Position numbers and translations under genes: made by a program. From IMG/VR virus record IMGVR_UViG_3300013131_000111, positions 1-37,388 of that record: 37,388 bases of DNA; one strand, written 5' to 3'. The notes beneath the pieces were generated by a model. That model made no database searches. It was given only the letters and a program-made list of their open reading frames with translations, and was not told the origin of the DNA. How positions within the stretch are numbered: the first letter of the stretch is position 1; every line of letters starts with the position of its first letter. This document shows positions 27,839 to 34,289 of the stretch, one piece after another. The stretch comes from a virus.

Positions 27839-29835
27839 AAATATTATTATCGCCGATGTGGGCAATCATTACAACCGCCGCTTTGACTTGGTTGACTCTA
27901 TCAAATCCTACATTTCTACAAAACGTCGAACTAAAACTCTTTGATCAGATGATTATTCAAGAGCCAATCAAAAACACCGACGCAGTTCTTGTCGATATAT
28001 CAGAAAAGACACTTGACAAATACGGGCAGTTTCCGTTCCCACGTGACACATACGCAGATATCATTACGCGATTAAGAGAATCAAACGCCGGTGTAATCGT
28101 ACTTAACCTATCTTTCCCTGAAGAAGATAGAACTGGCAAAGATAGTAAATTCATCGAGGTACTTCCTCAGGGTGTAATACTTGCACACTTTCCATCTGAG
28201 AAGACTGAAGGAAGAGCTGCATATGCTACGGGCATCGCAGAGGTCGGCGTTCCTGCTTCTAACTTTGTGCCTCGATATAAAGGCATAGCTGCGAACCTTC
28301 CACAATACGAATCAGCTGCTTCTGGCATCGGTATCGCAAACACTTTACCGGAAATAGACGGTGTTGTTCGTCGGCTTCCTATGATATCTGCAGTCGACGA
28401 TAAACTATATCCTTCAATTGTTCTTGAAATATTTAAAGCTTACGCTGGTACTAACACGTATCAGATCAAGTCTTCTGATTTTGGTGTTGAGGCTGTTCGA
28501 GTAAAAGGATTTGATGCCATTAAAACTGACCAGTTATCTCGTATCTGGATCAATCCAAACTTTACGTTCCAACGATATGACGCTGCTGATAACTTTCCAG
28601 ATCTTATGGGTGCTACAGTCTTTATCGGTGTAACGGCTGAAGGTATATCCAATCCGGTTCCAACTGCAGCCGGAGCGTCATACGGTCATGATGTAGTAGC
28701 AAAAGCTTTTGCATCAGTAACAAGTGGTTACAACATTGTAACACCAATGGAAAGTGAACTATATAAGTTAGCTGCTATCATTGGTCTCGGGCTTGTGATC
28801 GTGTTAAGTAGTTATATAAGATTCGGCTGGGCACTTCCGATTATTCTTGTGATTGGTGCAATTGCCTATCCATTCTATCTGTTTGCTACTAGCTCGATTC
28901 TCATCAACACTGCAATTCCTGCACTTATGTCGATTCTTGTCTTTGCTCATGTATACGGTGTAAAGTATGGCCAAGAATACTTCGCGAAGATGCAAATCAA
29001 GAAACAGTTTGGTACTTACCTATCTCCAGCAATGGTTGAAAAACTACAAAAGAATCCTGATCTACTTAAGCTCGGTGGCGAGACTCGCGAACTCTCGATT
29101 ATGTTTACAGACGTTCGTGGATTTACGACGATCTCTGAACATTACGGCGAAAACGTACAAGGGTTAACTCAAATCATGAATCGTTATATGACAGCCATGA
29201 CTGCTAAGATTCTTGAGAATGAAGGTACTCTTGACAAATACATCGGCGACGCACAGATGGCGTTTTGGAATGCTCCACTTGACGACTCTCAACATGCAAA
29301 GAACGCAGTAAGAACTGCGCTTGCTATGCTCGAAGACTTGGAGAAGTTCAATGAAGAAATTGCTCAAGAAGGCGTGCCGGCTTTTGGAATGGGACTTGGG
29401 ATTAATACTGCTCATGTGGTTGTGGGCAATATGGGTTCTTCTCAGCGTTTTGATTATACTTGCTTAGGCGACGGTGTTAACCTTGCTTCTCGTCTCGAAG
29501 GGCAGTCAAAACCATATGGCGTAAAGATGATTCTTGGTCCTGTGACTGCTGAACAGGTGAGAGACGAATTTGACGTATGCGAACTAGATTGTATAGCTGT
29601 GAAGGGTAAGACAGTTGGTGCAAAGATCTACACCATCCATAAGCAAACGGATGAACACAAAGCCTTCTTAAGAAGCTACTATGATGGCGATTGGGCTACT
29701 GCTATATATCGCTTAGAAAAGGCACGAGCAATATCGCCGGGTCTTAGCACATATTACGATGCAATGTACGATCGTATTCAAAGCGGCAAAGCTCCAGCAA
29801 ATTGGGATGGTACTTACCGCTCAAACTCAAAGTAA
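27835..29835 (+). CDS. CHASE2-domain class III nucleotidyl (adenylate) cyclase
   Basis: A 666-residue membrane cyclase. One helix at residues ~8-24 is followed by a periplasmic CHASE2 sensor (ILVDISEKTLDKYGQ-like start, FIGVTAEG near the end), three helices at ~312-375, and a C-terminal class III catalytic domain. Metal-binding Asp426 (IMFTDVRGF) and Asp472 (KYIGDAQMAFW), plus Asn549 and Arg553 in GDGVNLASRLE, are intact; Lys468 and Thr542 are the adenine-selecting pair of class IIIb, so ATP to cAMP is expected. The last ~50 residues look like a TPR-type helix pair. It would turn an envelope signal into a second messenger. Confidence 0.9.
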   Translation: MKILLSPMWAIITTAALTWLTLSNPTFLQNVELKLFDQMIIQEPIKNTDAVLVDISEKTLDKYGQFPFPRDTYADIITRLRESNAGVIVLNLSFPEEDRTGKDSKFIEVLPQGVILAHFPSEKTEGRAAYATGIAEVGVPASNFVPRYKGIAANLPQYESAASGIGIANTLPEIDGVVRRLPMISAVDDKLYPSIVLEIFKAYAGTNTYQIKSSDFGVEAVRVKGFDAIKTDQLSRIWINPNFTFQRYDAADNFPDLMGATVFIGVTAEGISNPVPTAAGASYGHDVVAKAFASVTSGYNIVTPMESELYKLAAIIGLGLVIVLSSYIRFGWALPIILVIGAIAYPFYLFATSSILINTAIPALMSILVFAHVYGVKYGQEYFAKMQIKKQFGTYLSPAMVEKLQKNPDLLKLGGETRELSIMFTDVRGFTTISEHYGENVQGLTQIMNRYMTAMTAKILENEGTLDKYIGDAQMAFWNAPLDDSQHAKNAVRTALAMLEDLEKFNEEIAQEGVPAFGMGLGINTAHVVVGNMGSSQRFDYTCLGDGVNLASRLEGQSKPYGVKMILGPVTAEQVRDEFDVCELDCIAVKGKTVGAKIYTIHKQTDEHKAFLRSYYDGDWATAIYRLEKARAISPGLSTYYDAMYDRIQSGKAPANWDGTYRSNSK

Positions 29836-29845
29836 CGGAAACAAC

Positions 29846-30166
29846 ATGTCAGAAGATATAAAAATTGACGAATGCGAAGTGGTGGATGAAAAGTTGAATA
29901 TGAAAGAAAAACAACTGAAAATTGAAAACGCTGACAAGAGAGAAGATGCTCAGCGCAGAATGGCTTGGTTTGCTCTTTTTGGGATGTTATTATATCCTAT
30001 ATCAGTTGTAATCGCAGCGTGCTATGACCTAGATCACGCTGCTACAGTTCTAGGTGATATTGCTCCAACTTACTTCGTATCAGTCGCAGCGATCGTAGCA
30101 GCATTTTACGGTGCACAAGCGTATAATACCGTTAAGGTGAATTCGAAGCCATCAGATGGTAATTAA
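29846..30166 (+). CDS. Two-helix membrane protein, holin-like
   Basis: The start is ATG 29846 (GGAA upstream); 106 residues. A charged N-terminal coiled coil (MKEKQLKIENADKREDAQR) leads to two helices (WFALFGMLLYPISVVIAAC and YFVSVAAIVAAFYGAQAY) with a short tail. Size and topology are compatible with a holin or holin accessory, but nothing proves it. Last gene of the late island; its end overlaps the convergent minus-strand gene by 35 bp. Confidence 0.6.
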   Translation: MSEDIKIDECEVVDEKLNMKEKQLKIENADKREDAQRRMAWFALFGMLLYPISVVIAACYDLDHAATVLGDIAPTYFVSVAAIVAAFYGAQAYNTVKVNSKPSDGN

Positions 30167-30371
30167 GAACAAAGTTCTCTACTAACAATTTAGTTAATGC
30201 AGCAAGAGCTATAGTTTGGCGATCAGCCGGATTATGGCTCTTCATCATTTCAATTACTTGCTCTGCCATCTTACGATATGCATCTTCTTCTTTAATAGGA
30301 ATCATTCCCCAATCAATAGGATCACCATTCTCTATTTCGTGCGCAAGCTCGACTAACTGATCAATATTCAT
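30132..30371 (-). CDS. Hypothetical protein, 79 aa
   Basis: A 79-residue acidic protein (MNIDQLVELAHEIENGDP then IDWGMIPIKEEDAYRKM) with helical character throughout. A similar protein with IDWGM occurs in T4-like phages (recalled). It overlaps the next gene upstream by 4 bp and the plus-strand gene tail-to-tail. Confidence 0.65.
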   Translation of the reverse strand: MNIDQLVELAHEIENGDPIDWGMIPIKEEDAYRKMAEQVIEMMKSHNPADRQTIALAALTKLLVENFVLNYHLMASNSP

Positions 30372-30517
30372 GCTGTGTAATACGAAGTATGACCGGTTTT
30401 GTTCAACTCTTCAAATTTAACAAGCTTTCCGTCTTCATAGTATTCCCACAAATGTTCGATACCATCGACAAATGCTTCTTCTTTTTCCTCAAGCTTTTCT
30501 TTTACTTCTTCCGACAT
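30368..30517 (-). CDS. Hypothetical protein, 49 aa
   Basis: A short frame downstream of the tRNA array: ATG 30517 with AGAGGA upstream. The product is a charged helix (MSEEVKEKLEEKEEAFVDG) with an aromatic middle (EHLWEYYEDGKLVKFEEL). Coupled to the 79-residue gene by ATGA. Function unknown. Confidence 0.6.
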   Translation of the reverse strand: MSEEVKEKLEEKEEAFVDGIEHLWEYYEDGKLVKFEELNKTGHTSYYTA

Positions 30518-30541
30518 GATTTCCTCTATTGAAACTACAAA

Positions 30542-30568
30542 GCGGCCAGAGACAAACTCTAGCCGCTA
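30542..30568 (-). terminator. 11-bp hairpin after the tRNA array
   Basis: Arms 30542-30552 and 30558-30568 pair over 11 positions (one G-U in RNA) around a 5-nt loop, followed by UUUG. It separates tRNA-Thr from the 49-residue gene and may end or process the tRNA transcript. Confidence 0.6.
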
Positions 30569-30573
30569 CGATT

Positions 30574-30647
30574 GGTGCTGAAGGAGAGAATCGAACTCTC
30601 ATCGATGGGATACGAAGCCATTGTAATACCACTATACTACGTCAGCA
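30574..30647 (-). tRNA. tRNA-Thr (anticodon CGT)
   Basis: Cloverleaf with CCA encoded. Acceptor pairs 6 of 7 (6-67 mismatch), T-arm perfect 5 bp. Loop TTCGTAT gives CGT, reading ACG; the stem closes with a C-C mismatch at 31-39. Confidence 0.8.
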
Positions 30648-30653
30648 TGAATT

Positions 30654-30728
30654 GGTGCTGCAAGAGGGAATCGAACCCCCGACCTGATGCTTACAAGGCA
30701 ACTGCTCTACCGACTGAGCTACTACAGC
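30654..30728 (-). tRNA. tRNA-Thr (anticodon TGT)
   Basis: Full cloverleaf with CCA encoded; loop CTTGTAA gives TGT, reading ACA. Confidence 0.9.
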
Positions 30729-30735
30729 GTTATTT

Positions 30736-30808
30736 TGGAGCGGGTAGCCAGAATCGAACTGGTCTCCTACAGCTTGGAAGGCTGCCTGGCTACCATAGCC
30801 TTACCCGC
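30736..30808 (-). tRNA. tRNA-Gly (anticodon TCC)
   Basis: Full cloverleaf with CCA encoded; acceptor 7 bp perfect; loop CTTCCAA gives TCC, reading GGA. A TATAAATA box ends 9 bp upstream. Confidence 0.9.
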
Positions 30809-30816
30809 GTTATTCT

Positions 30817-30824
30817 TATTTATA
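30817..30824 (-). promoter_or_regulatory. T4-type late promoter octamer before tRNA-Gly
   Basis: TATAAATA on the minus strand, so the last three tRNAs could also be made late in infection. Confidence 0.55.
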
Positions 30825-30990
30825 CTTCTCGCTCCGACCAGTCCATTTAGAGTTTGGACAAACTTGGGGCTAAAAAGCCACTCCACCACCTGCTTTTACG
30901 AAAGCAGGAAAATTCGTCAGGATCGTTTTGTCCGCTAAGACATCGAATATTATTTAGCGTTTTTGTTTGCTGAACCGATCCTATCTCTTA
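30825..30990 (-). ncRNA. Candidate structured RNA between endonuclease and tRNA-Gly
   Basis: No reading frame is supported. In the minus-strand RNA there are several stems: CGCTAA/TTAGCG, GGATCG/CGATCC, an 8-bp hairpin CCTGCTTT/AAAGCAGG with CGTA loop, GGCT/AGCC and GTCC/GGAC. A promoter (30996-31024) inside the endonuclease 3' end fires directly into it. It could be a small RNA or a processed leader of the tRNAs. Confidence 0.4.
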
Positions 30991-31616
30991 CGACTTTTAT
31001 ACCATCCTTCTGGTATAATGTCAACATCTTTTTTGATCTTCTTGTTCTCTTTACCGTCCGTTATCCACATCGTGCCGAACTGAGAATTTGAAGAACCAAC
31101 ATTCTTTGACTTACGCAACTTTTGTATCGTATCTTCTGAATGCTTCTTTCCTGTAAAGCCTCTACTGTTTTTGCCACCTAGAGAAGAATGAATTTTTCTT
31201 TTAGTTACAAAGTCATCATCTGTTTCCATAAGTCTTTTTATAACTCGTGCAGCTGCAGCAGATGCCTTTTTAGAAAAATTTGGATCTAACCTTCTTTGTT
31301 CATCTAAAGATACAGACTTTCCACTCATGTTCAGATAACCAAATCCACCATTACCTCCTGGGCAAAGGTTGTAAGTGTCTTCTCTTAAGCAGAACTCTTC
31401 TGTTACCAACAGAGCTTCTTTAGCATTCATATCAGCTTCATTATCAAACTGGAAGAGAATTTCTTTCGTAAAGTTCTCGATTCCATGTTTGTTTTGAGCA
31501 GATTTTAGATGTTTACCAGAACCCATGTAACCATCATTCAAGTCTTTGGTCTGATGTTTTCCAATATAGATCTCGCCATTGATTAGGTTAGTGATCTTGT
31601 AGATTGTGTAGAACAT
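30981..31616 (-). CDS. GIY-YIG homing endonuclease (Seg-like)
   Basis: A 211-residue free-standing endonuclease: the GIY-YIG domain TIYKITNLINGEIYIGKH then GYMGSGKHLKSAQNKHG and YNLCPGGNGGFG, followed by a basic C-terminal DNA-binding region with HSEDTIQKLRKSK, the NUMOD-type repeat. It sits between tRNA-Gly and tRNA-Pro, as T4 seg genes sit among tRNAs. It has its own TATAAATA box (31649-31656). About 35% of the sequence layout parallels the second GIY-YIG protein at 10000-10713, judged only by shared motifs. Confidence 0.85.
   Translation of the reverse strand: MFYTIYKITNLINGEIYIGKHQTKDLNDGYMGSGKHLKSAQNKHGIENFTKEILFQFDNEADMNAKEALLVTEEFCLREDTYNLCPGGNGGFGYLNMSGKSVSLDEQRRLDPNFSKKASAAAARVIKRLMETDDDFVTKRKIHSSLGGKNSRGFTGKKHSEDTIQKLRKSKNVGSSNSQFGTMWITDGKENKKIKKDVDIIPEGWYKSRKR
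30996..31024 (-). promoter_or_regulatory. sigma70-type promoter inside the endonuclease gene, TTGACA-17-TATAAA
   Basis: -35 TTGACA at 31024-31019 and -10 TATAAA at 31001-30996, in the last codons of the GIY-YIG gene. It drives the structured RNA and tRNAs Gly, Thr, Thr. Confidence 0.75.
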
Positions 31617-31648
31617 TGTTTGTACTCATAGTTTTATGCCTTCGCTAC

Positions 31649-31656
31649 TATTTATA
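31649..31656 (-). promoter_or_regulatory. T4-type late promoter octamer before the GIY-YIG gene
   Basis: TATAAATA on the minus strand 32 bp before the endonuclease ATG. Confidence 0.65.
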
Positions 31657-31674
31657 CAAACAATGTTCTCTGTG

Positions 31675-31748
31675 TCCGGATGGTGGGACTCGAACTCACG
31701 ACCTACGGTACCCAAAACCGTCGCGCTACCAGACTGCGCTACACCCGG
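31675..31748 (-). tRNA. tRNA-Pro (anticodon TGG), no CCA encoded
   Basis: Acceptor 7 bp with the C1-G72 pair typical of tRNA-Pro, A73, then CAC instead of CCA. Loop TTTGGGT gives TGG. The missing CCA requires a CCA-adding enzyme. Confidence 0.85.
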
Positions 31749-31866
31749 ATTATTCTTTGACGTACTCTCCCGTCTGAGTCACCTGGTGCCATCAGGTCAG
31801 AGTCAGTATAATCACCCAAACTAGTAATAGTCTTGCAGGGTTTTGGCGTATCTGACTACGCATATT
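31749..31866 (-). other. Gap of 118 bp with a 5-bp hairpin
   Basis: Between tRNA-Pro and tRNA-Trp no frame or tRNA is seen; ACCTG/CAGGT arms at 31781-31785 and 31793-31797 form a hairpin. Possibly a tRNA remnant or processing signal. Confidence 0.35.
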
Positions 31867-31941
31867 TGGCAGGGGCCGTGGGAATTGAACCCACTTCTCA
31901 AGGTTTTGGAGACCTGCGGATTACCACTTTCCTTGACCCCT
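31867..31941 (-). tRNA. tRNA-Trp (anticodon CCA), first copy
   Basis: CCA encoded; A1-T72 and G73 as in tRNA-Trp; loop CTCCAAA gives CCA. A second, different tRNA-Trp lies at 35532-35606. Confidence 0.85.
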
Positions 31942-31949
31942 ATAATCTT

Positions 31950-32024
<75 letters not shown>

Positions 32025-32429
32025 ATAAACTATTTGTCCATTGTACACCCGCAACGGACTAACGACTTGATAGGGTGACCCTCAGACTGAGTAGTTGAAC
32101 TTCTGACATCTTTTAATGTTCAACTTCTACGTGCCAACTCGTCTTCTCATGGTGTCGTCTTAACTTTATTCTCTGTTTTCAACGATACACCACCAAAGCG
32201 CTTGAAGCCCGAAGAGGTGGCAACAGCTACTATGTCTACCCGCTTACATCTTTCGAATGGTGCACGTAGTGTATCTATGAAAACAGAGTACTCGTTATAA
32301 CACTATTTATATTCGGGTCTTACGGGTTTGTCCCTGCCCGATAATCAACTGGAACTTCTACCTTCATGATCTCGGATCGTCGTGGTTTTCTTGTTCCTTA
32401 CTATTACAATCTATACTATTCTACAGGAA
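32025..32429 (-). ncRNA. 400-bp non-coding stretch with long-range stems; candidate RNA
   Basis: No supported frame longer than 15 codons. The minus-strand RNA can fold 32288-32278 onto 32181-32171 (11 bp) and 32274-32269 onto 32190-32185 (6 bp), closing a 118-nt domain, followed by a 7-bp hairpin (GTTGAAC/GTTCAAC) and an 8-bp hairpin (GTCCGTTG with CAATGGAC). A sigma70-type promoter lies at its upstream end and a TATAAATA box (32304-32311) lies just before the 118-nt domain. No known RNA family was recognised. Confidence 0.5.
32304..32311 (-). promoter_or_regulatory. T4-type late promoter octamer before the structured RNA
   Basis: TATAAATA on the minus strand, 16 bp before the first stem of the 118-nt domain. 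Confidence 0.55.
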
Positions 32430-32435
32430 TGTCAA
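32408..32435 (-). promoter_or_regulatory. sigma70-type promoter, TTGACA-16-TAGATT
   Basis: -35 TTGACA at 32435-32430 and -10 TAGATT at 32413-32408; reads into the non-coding stretch and tRNAs Asn, Trp, Pro. Confidence 0.65.
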
Positions 32436-32659
32436 CTACTATTTTTAGTTTTTCGCACTTTTTTCTTTTGATCTTGCATGAGGTGTAAATGCTTTTGATA
32501 CAAGTGTTCTTCTTCTTGTTCTTCGCGAGTCTCGCGAATCGCTTTAATTGTTTTGATCAATTTACGATGCGCTCGAGCGACGAGTGATCGTTGGAATCGA
32601 TCTTTACGAGAAGGTTTTTCGAAATGGATTTCTACGTCTTCAGTAGTTACTTCAGTCAT
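32432..32659 (-). CDS. Hypothetical basic helical protein, 75 aa
   Basis: ATG 32659 is preceded by GAGGTGA. The protein is very charged: an acidic start (TEVTTEDVEIHFEKPS), then a long basic helix (RFQRSLVARAHRKLIKTIK) and Glu/Lys-rich coiled coil. It lies between tRNA-Ser and the non-coding RNA region. Function unknown; the composition suggests RNA contact. Confidence 0.65.
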   Translation of the reverse strand: MTEVTTEDVEIHFEKPSRKDRFQRSLVARAHRKLIKTIKAIRETREEQEEEHLYQKHLHLMQDQKKKVRKTKNSS

Positions 32660-32682
32660 AACATCACCTCATTGTTGTTATA

Positions 32683-32770
32683 TGGCGGATGGAGGAGGAA
32701 TCGAACCCCATAGGTTTCCCTATGAACCGCTTTCCAGGCGGCCTCCCGCGCCAGCTAGGAGACTCCATCC
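32683..32770 (-). tRNA. tRNA-Ser (anticodon GGA)
   Basis: Type II tRNA with long variable arm (ATAGG/CCTAT), G73, CCA encoded; loop CTGGAAA gives GGA. Confidence 0.9.
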
Positions 32771-32794
32771 ATACTTTGAGGTTTGCTATATTTA

Positions 32795-32882
32795 TGGCAG
32801 AAGGTAGAAGCATCGAACTTCTGACGAATTAACGTCACCCGGGCTTTCGAGACCCGTTGAGGAGCCAACCTCGGTACCTTCC
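32795..32882 (-). tRNA. tRNA-Ser (anticodon CGA)
   Basis: Type II with variable arm TGACG/CGTCA, G73, CCA encoded; loop CTCGAAA gives CGA. Confidence 0.9.
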
Positions 32883-32886
32883 ATAT

Positions 32887-32976
32887 TGGCGGATACGGCA
32901 GGATTTGAACCTGCGGACCCCTTTCGGGATCGACGGTTTAGCAAACCGCTGGTTTAAGCCACTCACCCACGTATCC
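32887..32976 (-). tRNA. tRNA-Ser (anticodon GCT)
   Basis: Type II with long variable arm, acceptor 7 bp perfect, G73, CCA encoded; loop TTGCTAA gives GCT. Confidence 0.9.
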
Positions 32977-32980
32977 AATA

Positions 32981-33343
32981 TTATCCAGCAGATCGAGTAA
33001 TGAAGTTCAATCTGATCTTTTCTGGGCTAAAGTACTTAGCGATAAGTTCTTCTGCAATCTTTACGTCAACAGTCTTGCACGAGAAGATGTCAATATATGC
33101 ATCACCATTTGAGTCAACAAGATGCCCAGAGATATTGCTTGTCTCGATCATCTGAATAAAGCTGATACCAGCCTTGTCAGGTGCATGTGTAGCAAAATGC
33201 TCGATCATTGGTTCGCCATATGCAATCATATCGATCGCTGGCACCAACTCTTTAATGAAGTTGTAAACGTTTTCTTTGCTTGTAATTTTGTCAATGTCAC
33301 ATGCGGCGCAGTCGAACATTGCGTGATAGCCCCAATAAGCCAT
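32981..33343 (-). CDS. speD: S-adenosylmethionine decarboxylase-like (SpeD) proenzyme
   Basis: The start is ATG 33343 (GGAGG 5 nt upstream); 120 residues. The pattern fits the short bacterial/phage SpeD class: WGYHAMFDCAACD at the N-terminus, IAYGEPMIEHFATH, and QMIETSNISGHLVDS followed by AYIDIFSCK. Ser69 after Glu67-Thr68 is the probable self-cleavage site that becomes the pyruvoyl cofactor, and Cys89 matches the conserved Cys. Classic SpeD makes decarboxylated AdoMet for spermidine; some homologs have changed to ornithine or arginine decarboxylases, so substrate is open. It lies alone among tRNAs. Confidence 0.8.
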   Translation of the reverse strand: MAYWGYHAMFDCAACDIDKITSKENVYNFIKELVPAIDMIAYGEPMIEHFATHAPDKAGISFIQMIETSNISGHLVDSNGDAYIDIFSCKTVDVKIAEELIAKYFSPEKIRLNFITRSAG

Positions 33344-33361
33344 AGTATCCTCCATTATTGT

Positions 33362-33438
33362 TGGTGCCCTTGGTGAGACTCGAACTCACACTTTCCGGAG
33401 TTTGAAGCCGGTGACTCTACCAATTGGCCTACAAGGGC
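33362..33438 (-). tRNA. tRNA-Leu-like (anticodon CAA) with short variable arm
   Basis: Acceptor GCCCTTG/CAAGGGC perfect, A73, CCA encoded, 5-nt variable loop. With a 7-nt loop TTCAAAC the anticodon is CAA (reads UUG, Leu) and the stem closes with C31-T39. If the loop is read as 9 nt the triplet would be TCA. It shares its D-arm with the tRNA at 33741. Confidence 0.6.
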
Positions 33439-33439
33439 G

Positions 33440-33715
33440 TTATCTACGATTGTCTTTCAGTTGCTCGAGAACTCGTTTCGCCTTTTCACGAAACGCTGCA
33501 TCAGTAACGGTATCAGAGTCAACGTCATTGCGAAGAGTGTACTTGATGCCTTCGTACCGATACAGCGCTTCTTCCATCGCCGAAGCATGAAACTGAATCC
33601 GCTCAACTGTTGCTTTGAGCATCGAGAAATCGTACGTTTCTAACATCTTTCGAATAGTATCAAGTTCGGAACAAATGTAACGGTTCACATCAATTGTGTA
33701 CGGTACTTTCGACAT
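33440..33715 (-). CDS. Hypothetical helical protein, 91 aa
   Basis: The start is ATG 33715 with GAGG upstream; the longer frame runs into tRNA. The 91-residue product is helical (DTIRKMLETYDFSMLKATV, HASAMEEALYRYEGIKY) and ends just 2 bp before tRNA-Leu. No family recognised. Confidence 0.65.
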   Translation of the reverse strand: MSKVPYTIDVNRYICSELDTIRKMLETYDFSMLKATVERIQFHASAMEEALYRYEGIKYTLRNDVDSDTVTDAAFREKAKRVLEQLKDNRR

Positions 33716-33740
33716 CTCATCCTCATTTTGATTTTGAATT

Positions 33741-33816
33741 GGTGCGGATAGAGGGACTCGAACCCCCAACATGCGCGTTCTAAGCGCGCCGACTCTACCA
33801 ATTGGCCTATATCCGC
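33741..33816 (-). tRNA. tRNA-Leu-like (anticodon TAG) with short variable arm
   Basis: Acceptor 7 bp, A73, CCA encoded. Stem GCGCG/CGCGC and loop CTTAGAA clearly give TAG (reads CUA, Leu), but the variable loop has only 5 nt, whereas bacterial tRNA-Leu has a long arm. Confidence 0.75.
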
Positions 33817-33921
33817 GATATCTGGTCGGTTTTAAGTTATCCGAAAACTATCAACCCATACTATGCCCAAGCAGCTTGGAAGCCGGCTATCTATTCTCTG
33901 GTTGTCCGAACATTCGATCTT
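33817..33921 (-). other. Gap of 105 bp, nothing recognised
   Basis: Between tRNA-Leu and tRNA-Val; no frame. A GGCTTCCAAGCTGCTTGG stretch recalls an anticodon arm but no cloverleaf forms. Confidence 0.3.
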
Positions 33922-33997
33922 TGGTGCGGAATGAGAGGGTCGAACTCCCGACATCTTCGGTGTAAACGAAGCGCTACTACCACTGAGCTAATTCCGC
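33922..33997 (-). tRNA. tRNA-Val (anticodon TAC)
   Basis: Regular cloverleaf with perfect acceptor and CCA; loop TTTACAC gives TAC, reading GUA. Its 5' 10 nt overlap the end of the gene at 33988-34161. Confidence 0.9.
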
Positions 33998-34161
33998 TTA
34001 AGTTTATTCCTCAAGTCATTCAGACTTGTTTCTCTTTGCTGTGCTTCTACGTTAACCTTTGGTTCTTCGACATCATTATGAATGACTGCATTACCTTCAA
34101 TTCGGCTTCGCAACTCAGCAATTCGTTTACGTAAAGAAGCAATTTCAGTTTGAAAATCCAT
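33988..34161 (-). CDS. Hypothetical coiled-coil protein, 57 aa
   Basis: ATG 34161 with GGAG 5 nt upstream; 57 codons. The first half is a heptad-like helix (EIASLRKRIAELRSRIEG). The last codons and TAG lie inside the 5' end of tRNA-Val, so the message and tRNA cannot both be kept intact after processing. Function unknown. Confidence 0.6.
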   Translation of the reverse strand: MDFQTEIASLRKRIAELRSRIEGNAVIHNDVEEPKVNVEAQQRETSLNDLRNKLKRN

Positions 34162-34175
34162 TGCATCTCCAATTT

Positions 34176-34249
34176 TGGCGACCTATGAGGGACTCGAACC
34201 CTCTTCACCCGGTGGACAGCCGAGCGTAATACCCATATACGAATAGGCC
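34176..34249 (-). tRNA. tRNA-Asp (anticodon GTC)
   Basis: CCA encoded, G73; loop CTGTCCA gives GTC. Confidence 0.9.
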
Positions 34250-34260
34250 AATTCTTGTTT

Positions 34261-34289
34261 AATCTATACTATCTACTTGGTAGTGTCAA
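34261..34289 (-). promoter_or_regulatory. sigma70-type promoter, TTGACA-17-TAGATT
   Basis: -35 TTGACA at 34289-34284 and -10 TAGATT at 34266-34261; starts 12 bp before tRNA-Asp. Confidence 0.7.

Noticed and set aside
32338-32380. 15-codon frame inside the non-coding region
   Set aside because: No ribosome binding site and too short to support.
32653-32661. Shine-Dalgarno-dependent second gene on the plus strand at 32553-32807
   Set aside because: Frame crosses tRNA-Ser in reverse and has no ribosome binding site.
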